From the NCBI RefSeq assembly GCF_003173615.1, contig NZ_QGNA01000002.1, positions 248,001 to 312,000 of the forward strand: a stretch of 64,000 nucleotides of DNA, read 5' to 3'. A model generated the notes under the pieces. It saw only the letters and a list, made by a program, of their open reading frames with translations, searched no databases and was not told the origin of the DNA. Positions within the stretch are counted from its first letter, which is position 1. Every line of letters begins with the position of its first letter. Below are positions 49,211 through 57,758 of this stretch, piece after piece. The DNA comes from Falsiroseomonas bella (GTDB lineage Bacteria; Pseudomonadota; Alphaproteobacteria; Acetobacterales; Acetobacteraceae). Made by a program: the position numbers and the translations under genes.

Positions 49211-49821
49211 ACAAGGACGCCGATGCCGTCCTGCTCGACGAGGTTCTCTTCGCCTTCAGGCGGGACAACGCTCTGCCCACGCCTGACGCCGTGAGCGACT
49301 GGTGCAGGCGCCATCCCCGCTTCGCAGAGGACATCCAGGAGGAGGCGATGCTCTGGGCCGAGGAAGAGATGATGGCGGCGCTTCATCGTCACTTGCCCGA
49401 GGACGAGGCGGTGGTTCAGGAGGCGCGTGCACGTGCGGTGAAAGCTGTGGAGCACGGCGCTGCGCGCGTCGCCGCGGCAAGCTCCGATACCTTCGCCGAC
49501 GCCCTTCGATCTGCCGGGATCGATCAGGCCGAGGCGGCCCGCCAGCTCGGGATGCCAGCTTCGGTGCTGAAGCGACTTATCCGCGGTGAAATCATGGGGG
49601 CCACGATCCCGCAGACGTTCACCTACATGCTCTCGCGCCTGCTAGGGCAAGCCGAAGAATGGGTGCTCGCGCGCTACCCCGCGACGCTTGCGGCGGCACA
49701 GGACGCCTCGTGCCGCCCAACGCCCGGAGCGGGGTTCGGGACGATCTCATTTCAGGAGGCGGTCGCCGATGCGGACGACGCCACCGAAGAGGAGCGCGCG
49801 TTCTGGCTTGAGGAAGCCTGA
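49207..49821 (+). CDS. Helix-turn-helix protein coupled to the sigma-like gene
   Basis: Protein of 204 residues. The N-terminal 90 residues are acidic and helical (LPTPDAVSDWCRRHPRFAEDIQEE; AEEEMMAALHRHLPEDEAVVQEA). A central XRE-like HTH reads FADALRSAGIDQAEAARQLGMPASVLKRLIRGEI. The end is acidic. ATGA overlap with the sigma-like gene implies production in fixed ratio and a common function; it may be a negative partner of the sigma-like factor or the sensor that is cut by the protease. A terminator follows. Confidence 0.65.
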   Translation: MNKDADAVLLDEVLFAFRRDNALPTPDAVSDWCRRHPRFAEDIQEEAMLWAEEEMMAALHRHLPEDEAVVQEARARAVKAVEHGAARVAAASSDTFADALRSAGIDQAEAARQLGMPASVLKRLIRGEIMGATIPQTFTYMLSRLLGQAEEWVLARYPATLAAAQDASCRPTPGAGFGTISFQEAVADADDATEEERAFWLEEA

Positions 49822-49854
49822 ATCGCTGCTGGATTCGTCACCGTCGGCCGTTTC

Positions 49855-49889
49855 CGGCCCCGGGCTTCGGCTCGGGGCCGCGTCTTTTT
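49855..49889 (+). terminator. Rho-independent terminator after the sigma/HTH genes
   Basis: CGGCCCCG and CGGGGCCG form an eight-base-pair stem with a ten-base loop, followed by CGTC and five T. It ends the sigma/HTH transcript 34 bp after the stop, so the downstream ubiquitin-like operon needs its own promoter; a TTGACG element is visible at 49964-49969. Confidence 0.75.
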
Positions 49890-50006
49890 CGGCCCCTGCG
49901 ATCCTACCCAAGAATTCTTTCGGCCCAGCTTCCGATCTTGGCTCTCTTCCCTCGCTAAGCCATTGACGGGGCAAAGAGGTGCCCTTTGGGATCGGAGGAT
50001 CCGAAG

Positions 50007-51462
<1,456 letters not shown>

Positions 51463-51466
<4 letters not shown>

Positions 51467-52845
51467 ACGCGTTCACCCGGTTTTCCCCCGAGACGATGCA
51501 CCGGGGCGCGAAGCTGTTCATGGATCGTGGCGACGCGCCTTCCTACGGCGAGGCGCTCGGGATGCTCGAACGGCTCCGCCTCGACATCGCCATCGGCGAG
51601 GGCGCGGCATGCACCGAAGCCGGGCAGATCGCGCTGCTCACTGCGGTCAATCTGGCCCGGAGAACCATGCTCGGCGGCGTGCGGGTCATCTGCTGCCCGG
51701 ATGAACCCTGTCTGACCCGTCTCGGTGCCGCCGCGACCCTGCGGGGCGCCGTCCTCGAACTGGGCGGGATGCATTCGCTCGCTCCGGTCGGGGGAGCTAC
51801 GACCTTGGTGATCGGAGATCCTGCATTCAGCCTCTCCGATCCCCGCGGCCTGCGCGTCACCTGGAGCGAATGGTCAGGGGGCGTCGTCCCCATCCGGGAT
51901 GACCGCAGACTCTCCGAGCCGCGCGGTGGCGGACTCGGCCCGGTGCTGGCGGCCGCCATCGCGGTCGGGGATGCATTCCAGTCGGCCACGGGCGAGACGC
52001 CCGATGCCGGACGCCGAGCGGTCGGCCTGTCGCTCTGGAATCCCGGCGCGTGTTGGATGGCATCGGACCCAGGCGACACCCGACTTGCCTGGCTGCCTTC
52101 TCGTCTGTGGTTGATCGGGCTCGGCAATCTCGGGCAGGCGTTCCTGTGGTGCCTTGGGGCGCTGCCGTATTCCCGGGCGGGCGACCTTGCCGTCACGCTC
52201 CAGGACGACGACGTGGTCCAACCGTCGAACGACAGCACCTCTGTGCTGACCTCGGCGTCCTCGTTCGGGAAGGCGAAGGCCAGGATGGCTGCGGCCTGGG
52301 CCGAGGGCGTCGGGTTCCGGACGCGCGTCGTGGAGCGGCGCTTTGGTCCATGGACACGGCGCGCGGACGAGGCCGGAGATCCAGCCGTCGCACTCTGCGG
52401 CGTGGACAACGCGCTCGCCAGGATGGGACTCGAGGACGCTGGCTTCGCGGGCGTGTTCGAGGCCGGTCTCGGCGCCGGACCTCAGGGCTATCTGAACCTG
52501 GCCACGCACGCCTTCCCGGGGGCGGCACGGGCGCGGGACATCTGGTCGAGGGTCAGCCAGCGCGCCGCGACCGAGAACCCGGTGGGCCGCCCTGCGTACG
52601 AGGCGGCGGCCCGGGAGGGGATGGGCCAGTGCGGGCTGTTGACCCTCGCGACCCGCACCGTCGGCGTCCCGTTCGTCGGGGTGGCTGCCGCGACCTTGGT
52701 GATCGCGGAGATCCTCCGGCGTATCCACGGCGGGGCGGGCCTCGACGCGTGTTCCTTGTCGCTGTCCTGCCCCGGCGACGCGGAGGTGGTCGAGGCTTCG
52801 ACCCGATCTGCCTACCTCGGAGGCACGGCGCCTGCGGCCGCCTGA
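51463..52845 (+). CDS. bilD: BilD-like E1 ubiquitin-activating enzyme
   Basis: ThiF/E1-type adenylating enzyme of 460 residues. An N-terminal domain of about 200 residues precedes a Rossmann ATP site LIGLGNLGQAFL (about 217), the LQDDDVVQPSNDSTS acidic/Asn region and a catalytic cysteine candidate in GMGQCGLLTLATRTVGVP (about 390). It activates the C-terminus of the BilA-like protein and loads the E2. Its last 34 bp overlap the convergent dinB gene. Confidence 0.85.
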
Positions 52846-53957
52846 GTCATCCCATCCTCGCGGTTCTCGTCGGCACCGTCGAAGTCGAATGCGGGCTGGT
52901 CCGCAACCGAGTGATCGGCCCCAAGGTCGAACCCGGACACCGTCACGCCCAGAAGCCGCACCGGCTTCTCCAGCGGGAACAGCCCCCGCGCCAGCGCGAC
53001 GGCGGTGCCGGACAGCGCGTCGAGGCCGCCGACCGGGGCCGCGGCGCTGCGGCTGCGCGTCAGGGTCCGGAAGTCGGCGTAGCGCAGCTTCACGGTCACC
53101 GTCCGGCCGCGGGCGCCGGTCCTCTCGCACCAGGCCCAGACCTCCCCGGCCAGGGCGCGGATGGCCGCCTCGACCTCGTCGGGGGTCTCCAGGTCGTGCG
53201 GGTAGGTGGTCTCGCTTCCGGCGGACTTCCTCGGGCGGTCGGGAACGACGTGTCGGTGGTCCTCGCCGCGCGCGATGGCGTGGAAGTGGGCGCCCGCCTT
53301 GCCGAAGTGCTCCGTCAGGAAAGCCAGCGACATCTCGCGCAGGTCCTTCCCCGTGCGGATGCCCAGGCGCTCCATCTTGGCCGCGGTCGCCGGTCCGACG
53401 CCGTGGAAGCGCGACACCTCGAGCGTCTCGACGAAGGCCGGTCCCATCTCGGGCGTGATGACGAACTGCCCGTTCGGCTTGCGCTGGTCCGACGCCAGCT
53501 TCGCGAGAAACTTGTTGTAGGAGACCCCCGCCGACGCGGTCAGTCCGGTCTCGGCGAGGATGCGCGCGCGGATCTCGGTCGCGACCTTCACGGCGGTCGG
53601 GATGCCCTTCAGGTTCTCCGTCACGTCGAGGTACGCCTCGTCGAGCGACAGCGGCTCCACCAGCGGCGTGTACTCCTCGAAGATGTCGCGGATCTGCCGC
53701 GACACGGCGCGGTAGACCTCGAAGCGCGGCTTCACGAAGACCAGCTCCGGGCAGAGGCGCATGGCGCGCACCGACGGCATGGCGGACCGCACGCCGAACC
53801 TGCGCGCCTCATAGCTGGCGGCGGCCACCACGCCCCTCTCGCGAGAGCCGCCCACGGCGACGGGCAGCCCGCGCAGTGCCGGGTCGTCGCGCTGCTCCAC
53901 CGACGCGTAGAAGGCGTCCATGTCCACGTGGATGATCTTGCGGACAGGGGGCGTCAC
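52812..53957 (-). CDS. dinB: DNA polymerase IV (Y-family translesion polymerase)
   Basis: Polymerase of 381 residues. Catalytic acidic residues are in IHVDMDAFYASVEQRD and YSLDEAYLDVTEN; palm, thumb (helix-hairpin-helix VSRFHGVGPATAAKMERLGI) and little-finger domains follow. The C-terminus is extended past the usual end by an acidic tail. It makes error-prone bypass synthesis past lesions. The GTG start lacks a clear ribosome site and is preceded by an eight-base-pair hairpin. An island-borne copy probably duplicates a host gene; it lies with a UDG-like gene in a repair pair. Confidence 0.93.
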   Translation of the reverse strand: MTPPVRKIIHVDMDAFYASVEQRDDPALRGLPVAVGGSRERGVVAAASYEARRFGVRSAMPSVRAMRLCPELVFVKPRFEVYRAVSRQIRDIFEEYTPLVEPLSLDEAYLDVTENLKGIPTAVKVATEIRARILAETGLTASAGVSYNKFLAKLASDQRKPNGQFVITPEMGPAFVETLEVSRFHGVGPATAAKMERLGIRTGKDLREMSLAFLTEHFGKAGAHFHAIARGEDHRHVVPDRPRKSAGSETTYPHDLETPDEVEAAIRALAGEVWAWCERTGARGRTVTVKLRYADFRTLTRSRSAAAPVGGLDALSGTAVALARGLFPLEKPVRLLGVTVSGFDLGADHSVADQPAFDFDGADENREDGMTQAAAGAVPPR

Positions 53958-53966
53958 GGCGCGTCG

Positions 53967-53992
53967 GGCTGAACCTGCTGCTCGGTTCAGCC
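53967..53992. promoter_or_regulatory. Hairpin just upstream of dinB
   Basis: GGCTGAAC and GTTCAGCC, eight-base-pair perfect inverted repeat with a ten-base loop, nine bases before the dinB GTG and 18 bp after the upstream stop. No T-run; it may limit read-through or mask the dinB ribosome site. Confidence 0.4.
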
Positions 53993-54009
53993 TACCACGC
54001 GCGTCGGGG

Positions 54010-55191
54010 TCAGGCCCCTCGGCCGCGGATGGAGTCCGGGCTGATCAGGCTCGGCGCGACGCCGGGCGCGCTCATCCGGAGCTTCAGTCCGCGTCGCAGG
54101 TAGTCGTCGAGCGGCTGGTCGACCGAGAGGCGGATGTAGTCCGCCTCGAACCTGGTCGGGCTGACGACGTGGCAGCCGTCCGCGTGCACGTGCGGCCGTA
54201 GCACCGTCCCGGCTTTCGGGCCGCGGCTGACCGTCGCATGCAGGCGACCATTCGGTCCCGGGCCGCCCGGTGCCGTCGCGGCGTGCGCAGCCGGGGCGAC
54301 CCGGCCAGGCGCGGGCGGCTGCTCACGGGTCGGCGCCGGAGAGGTGGCCGACGGAGTGGACGAGCGTACCTCGGGGACAGCCGCCCCGCGGCCGCCCAGC
54401 GCCGCCACGGCCGCCCGCATCCGCGCGGCGTTCCCGAGCAGCCGGGCGACGCGGCCGCGCACCGGGTCGCGCGGCTTCAGCGTCTCAGGATCGCGCTCGC
54501 CGATATAGACATCGACCTGCGACCCGGCGCCCGCCGACGGATGGGCAAGCGCGCCGAGGACGCGCTCCCGAGGGAGCAGCCCGCGCTCGACGCAGTGGTC
54601 GAGGGCGTCGAGGGGCGTCGGACCGAGCGCCACGAAGACCGCGTCAGCGGGCAGCAGGGCCAGCTCGCCCACGAAGTCCCGCTCGAAGCTCCCGCGCAAT
54701 GCCGGGGATGCGAGGACCTCCTGGAAGGAGCCGTTGAACATCTTGTCGTTCTTGAACGCCGCGTGCGGCACCACCGAGGTCGAGTGGACGAGTTGCGACG
54801 CCGAATCCCAGAGGTCGGCCTCGTCGTGAACGCCCAGCAGCGCGGCGAAGCCGAAGTGCCGCAGCATGCGAAGGAGGTTCTGCCGCATGGGGCCGCCGAA
54901 CGCGGCATGCGCCTTCACCGCCCGGAACACCTTGTCCCTGGGCATCCCCTGCCGATGCAGCTCGTGCACCTTCTTGTAGGCCATCTCGAGCTGCGTCGTC
55001 CCCGGCGTGATGCCGACGATGACGAGCCTGGCGCTCCGCTCGACGTGGCCGAACGGCATGTAGAAGACCTGATGCGGGCCCGAGGCGCCGACCAGCGTGT
55101 CGGCGCGCCGGACGGCTGCGCCGCCGTCACGGCAAATCGCGTCGTAGATACCAGAAATCATGACATCTCGGTTTCCTTCATTCGGTGTCAT
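54010..55191 (-). CDS. Uracil-DNA glycosylase superfamily-like protein
   Basis: Protein of 393 residues. The segment LVIVGITPGTTQLEMAY near residue 58 resembles glycosylase motif 1 (GxxPG) and LGALAHPSAGAG near residue 210 resembles motif 2 (HPS), with a central VFVALGPTPLDAL strand. The C-terminal 130 residues (Pro/Ala linker, then LRPHVHADGCHVVSPTRFE) are not recognised. It could excise or sense modified bases, including those of phage. Start at 55191 chosen for the strong AAGGAGGAGA upstream. Next gene in the same direction is dinB, 52 bp away. Confidence 0.55.
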   Translation of the reverse strand: MTPNEGNRDVMISGIYDAICRDGGAAVRRADTLVGASGPHQVFYMPFGHVERSARLVIVGITPGTTQLEMAYKKVHELHRQGMPRDKVFRAVKAHAAFGGPMRQNLLRMLRHFGFAALLGVHDEADLWDSASQLVHSTSVVPHAAFKNDKMFNGSFQEVLASPALRGSFERDFVGELALLPADAVFVALGPTPLDALDHCVERGLLPRERVLGALAHPSAGAGSQVDVYIGERDPETLKPRDPVRGRVARLLGNAARMRAAVAALGGRGAAVPEVRSSTPSATSPAPTREQPPAPGRVAPAAHAATAPGGPGPNGRLHATVSRGPKAGTVLRPHVHADGCHVVSPTRFEADYIRLSVDQPLDDYLRRGLKLRMSAPGVAPSLISPDSIRGRGA

Positions 55192-55227
55192 GGAATCAGA
55201 TCTCCTCCTTGAAGTTTTAAATAAAAA

Positions 55228-55264
55228 GGGAGAGCCGATCCTGTCGGCTCTCCCGAGTTTTTTG
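55228..55264. terminator. Bidirectional terminator-like hairpin in a divergent intergenic region
   Basis: GGGAGAGCCGA and TCGGCTCTCCC form a perfect 11-base-pair stem with a five-base loop. Seven T follow on the + strand after GAG, and five A precede it, so it has the terminator layout on both strands. Unusually it lies between the 5' ends of two divergent genes where no gene ends, 37 bp before the UDG-like start. Confidence 0.75.
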
Positions 55265-55355
55265 CCAGATGAAAGGACGTGTTGGGCATGTCCGCTTCGT
55301 CGCCCGGATTATCTTCAGGAGGCGGGAAAGTATCAACATCTTTGTTCAGGCAAAT

Positions 55356-55385
55356 TTGGACAATTCGAACGAAATGTCCTACTTT
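55356..55385 (+). promoter_or_regulatory. Possible promoter for the coiled-coil gene
   Basis: TTGGAC, 18-bp spacer, TACTTT in A/T-rich sequence, 24 bp before the start of the rightward gene at 55409. Weak match, but the only one in position. Confidence 0.3.
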
Positions 55386-55408
55386 GTACGCCGGACAGGG
55401 AGGTGGGG

Positions 55409-55831
55409 ATGGCAACCGGGCGAGAGCGAGAGCTGGCGGCGCAGGTCGAGCGGCTTCAGGCGGAGGTCGCTCGGCTTCAGGCGGAGGTCGCTCGGCTCCA
55501 GGAAGAGCTGGCCCGGATCGGGCAGGGGCGCAGGCGGCAGGTGGAGCGGGCGAACGCGGCTCGGTCTGCCAGATCCGCGGCGACGGACGACCTCGTGTTC
55601 GCGGCCGTCCTGGATGAACTCCAGGAGCGCTACGAGTTCGACGTGTCCAAGGTGGACCTATCGATGCTGGGGTATCCGCACTTCCGGGACGGGCATCTGC
55701 ACCGGGCGGTCGCTGCCGCCCTGAACGCGAAAGGTGTCCCCGCGCCCCGGGGCGGTTCCTGGTCGACGAAGCAGGTCACCCGGGCGCTGGTGCGGCGTGC
55801 GGAGCACAGGTCGGCGGGCGAGTCGGCGTAG
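55409..55831 (+). CDS. Coiled-coil protein with recombinase-like C-terminal helix
   Basis: Protein of 140 residues. Residues 6-38 are three heptads of a coiled coil (RLQAEVA repeats), encoded by near-perfect 21-bp tandem repeats. The C-terminal part LNAKGVPAPRGGSWSTKQVTRALVRR matches the DNA-binding recombinase segment of large serine recombinases (new genes with ARGIPTPRGGxW). It has no catalytic domain, so it is likely a DNA-binding accessory or regulator. The ATG is preceded by AGGGAGGTGGGG. The frame is open to 55160 but the extra part runs through a terminator hairpin. Confidence 0.6.
   Translation: MATGRERELAAQVERLQAEVARLQAEVARLQEELARIGQGRRRQVERANAARSARSAATDDLVFAAVLDELQERYEFDVSKVDLSMLGYPHFRDGHLHRAVAAALNAKGVPAPRGGSWSTKQVTRALVRRAEHRSAGESA
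55451..55492 (+). repeat. Tandem 21-bp coding repeat
   Basis: Two identical copies of CGGCTTCAGGCGGAGGTCGC plus T, and a partial third, coding for heptads of the coiled coil. Copy number could vary by slippage. Confidence 0.85.
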
Positions 55832-55896
55832 CTCCCGACTTCCTGCTTCCGTCACGCTTGGCGTGCCGCCTGATATCCACAGGCCCTCCCGAATCT

Positions 55897-55911
55897 GTTC
55901 ACTTTTTGTTC
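55897..55911 (+). promoter_or_regulatory. Candidate LexA (SOS) box before the 55933 operon
   Basis: GTTC-ACTTTTT-GTTC, a perfect alphaproteobacterial LexA site (GTTC-N7-GTTC), 21 bp before the start codon of a two-gene operon and in a T-rich stretch. Confidence 0.6.
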
Positions 55912-55932
55912 GCTTTCGGGCATGCTCCGGCC

Positions 55933-56238
55933 ATGCCGCCCGACCCGCTCCCTTCCGGCCAGCAGGATCCCGATGCGATCGGGGTCTCCGCCTCGCGGGG
56001 AGCGGGCGCGACGGGATTCCCGACGCTGGAGGCGGCCATCGCGGAGGTTCGCGCCCTGCATCCCGCGTGGCCCGCGACCCTGGTCCGCGAGGTCGCCGGA
56101 CGCCTGGTCGGCATCGTCGCGGCCGCCCGGAACCCGGATCCGCCGCCTGCTCAGGTGCTCGCGGGTCTGGCGTTGGTCGTCAGTCCGGGCGCGATCGGGG
56201 ACGCCGCGACGCAGGCCGACGGGCGTGGCGATGGCTGA
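55933..56238 (+). CDS. Small protein of unknown function, possibly SOS-regulated
   Basis: Protein of 101 residues, not recognised. After a Pro/Gly/Ser-rich N-terminus there is one helical unit (PTLEAAIAEVRALHPAWPATLVREVAGRL) and a second (PPAQVLAGLALVV). The start at 55933 is preferred to 55858 because the longer frame would cover the LexA-like box. Its stop overlaps the next gene by eight bases. Confidence 0.5.
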   Translation: MPPDPLPSGQQDPDAIGVSASRGAGATGFPTLEAAIAEVRALHPAWPATLVREVAGRLVGIVAAARNPDPPPAQVLAGLALVVSPGAIGDAATQADGRGDG

Positions 56239-56671
56239 CCTGCGGCTTGCCCACACGGGGGTCACCACGACGACCGGCCAGCGCGTGGACATCAGCGTCC
56301 AGCCCGAAGGCCGTCACCACAAGGGCCGCGTGCTGCGCTGGCACGGCGGCGTCTACGACGTGGAGTTGCCCGACGCCGAGGCTCTGAAGCTCCTGCGGGT
56401 GCTGCTGGCGCACTACGCGGTCCCGGAGACGACCCGGCCGCCCTCGGGGCGGGTCACGCGCCTGACGGTGGAGGTCGCCCTCCAGGACGCGGCGGCCGAG
56501 GCGCCGCGCCGGACGGCAGCGACGTGCCGGTTGTTCAGCCTGGCGCTTGCGCGCCTCTGCGCGGGCGAGGCCGAGGGGCTGGTGGCGGACGAGACCGGCG
56601 AGAGGCGCGTCGTCTGGCGCTTCACGGCTCCCACGCGGAGGAGGGCGGCGAACCGGGCCGGAGAGACCTGA
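56231..56671 (+). CDS. Protein of unknown function, second gene of the SOS-box operon
   Basis: Protein of 146 residues. The beta-rich N-terminus (LRLAHTGVTTTTGQRVDISV, VLRWHGGVYDVELPDAEAL) and helical C-terminus are not matched to any family I know. It begins inside the previous gene (eight-base overlap), so the two probably form a unit. The high Arg/Ala content of the end is typical of island proteins of this GC. Confidence 0.5.
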   Translation: MADLRLAHTGVTTTTGQRVDISVQPEGRHHKGRVLRWHGGVYDVELPDAEALKLLRVLLAHYAVPETTRPPSGRVTRLTVEVALQDAAAEAPRRTAATCRLFSLALARLCAGEAEGLVADETGERRVVWRFTAPTRRRAANRAGET

Positions 56672-56781
56672 CCGAACGGGTCACCCGCTGATGCCGGGCA
56701 GCCGCTCGGCCGGGATTGCGCAGAACCACCGCGCGGCGTCAGCGAACGCCGTGTCCCGGGCGACCGAGAGTGCGGGCGAAG

Positions 56782-57390
56782 TCATCTCGGCCGGAAAAGT
56801 CCCTTGATGCATGCGCCGGTCCTGACGGCGATCTGCGTATGCGTCCTCACCCGGAACCCGCTCCCCGGGTAGACCTCCTCACCCTCGGTGAAGACGCCAC
56901 GAACGGTGTCGAAGGGTTCGACCCGCTCGATGCCGGGGTCCGGGTCAGCTCTGGCCTCCTCCAAGGCGGAGTGGAGGTGCTTGATGACTGCGCAGTCGAG
57001 GAATCGCAGCAGCTTGTCGCCGTTTGCGTCCCCTCCGACATCCTTGTTTCGAGGCATGGTGAGGCCGCTCGATGCATTGACCTGCACAAGACCCTCGTAG
57101 GCATCCCGCAGTAGCTCGATGTTCTCGCGAACCAGGAGGTCGAGGCAGTTGCCGAGGTCGATGACGGCACCGATGACGAAGGGGCGCGAGTAGTCTCCGC
57201 GCGCCACCTTCCATTCGGCCCATTCGCGGGCGCGCCTTGGGTCGCCCTCCCAAAAGTAGGCACCCGGCCCAAGCCAGTCGTACGACTTATCGCTCTGAAT
57301 CAGGTCGATCTGGCCCGTGAGGGCCTTCTTGCCGACCACTTCGTCGCAGCCGTGATAGCCGAGAACGAAGGACGTGGAGAGGCGGCTCAC
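56782..57390 (-). CDS. Probable ADP-ribosyltransferase-fold toxin
   Basis: Protein of 202 residues with a PARP-like pattern: GYHGCDE near the start (His of the H-Y-E signature), YDWLGPGAYFWEGDPRRAREWA (Tyr), and a later RTHTQIAVR segment that may hold the third position. It would move ADP-ribose from NAD+ to a protein or nucleic acid. The GTG start is immediately after the stop of a 67-residue gene, the arrangement of toxin-antitoxin operons with the antitoxin first. The third catalytic residue is uncertain, so fold assignment is moderate. Target unknown. Confidence 0.55.
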   Translation of the reverse strand: MSRLSTSFVLGYHGCDEVVGKKALTGQIDLIQSDKSYDWLGPGAYFWEGDPRRAREWAEWKVARGDYSRPFVIGAVIDLGNCLDLLVRENIELLRDAYEGLVQVNASSGLTMPRNKDVGGDANGDKLLRFLDCAVIKHLHSALEEARADPDPGIERVEPFDTVRGVFTEGEEVYPGSGFRVRTHTQIAVRTGACIKGLFRPR

Positions 57391-57594
57391 CTACGAACGG
57401 GAGATGGATGCCTTCCTTGGCTTCACGCTCGGTGCCGCGACCGTCCGTCCGCCGTATTCTGGCGCCAAGCGACCGTCTGCCGTATGGATGCCTTCGCGAA
57501 CCAGCGCGGCACGCGCCACCGCCCGGCTGGTGGTATTCACCGCCGTGTGCCGCTGGATGATCCTCTTGATCGCTTGACGCTGCGCGTCGGTCAT
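57391..57594 (-). CDS. Probable antitoxin of the ADP-ribosyltransferase-like gene
   Basis: Protein of 67 residues (MTDAQRQAIKRIIQRHTAVN followed by TTSRAVARAALVREGIHTADGRL), a small helical protein resembling conserved proteins that precede such toxins. No classical DNA-binding motif. GGAGGG sits four bases before the ATG. No gap separates it from the toxin gene. Neutralisation of the toxin is inferred from the arrangement. Confidence 0.55.
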   Translation of the reverse strand: MTDAQRQAIKRIIQRHTAVNTTSRAVARAALVREGIHTADGRLAPEYGGRTVAAPSVKPRKASISRS

Positions 57595-57615
57595 GTCGCC
57601 CTCCGAGCAGCGACG

Positions 57616-57644
57616 ATGCTAGTCCAGGGGATGCTTTGCGACAA
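57616..57644 (-). promoter_or_regulatory. Predicted promoter of the toxin-antitoxin pair
   Basis: Minus-strand TTGTCG, 17-bp spacer, TAGCAT, 22 bp before the antitoxin start. Confidence 0.4.
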
Positions 57645-57758
57645 CGGACATGTACGTCGTTAGGTTCCGGTTGAGACTGACGCTCCTGATCTGGACCATG
57701 CGGATCCTGCGACGGTGGCGCCTTTCGCCAAGGTCGCAGGACCTCGTCTCCCGTCATC

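Noticed and set aside
53967-53992. SOS box in front of dinB
   Set aside because: The repeat is GAAC-N10-GTTC, inverted and with wrong spacing, not GTTC-N7-GTTC; it is better explained as a hairpin.
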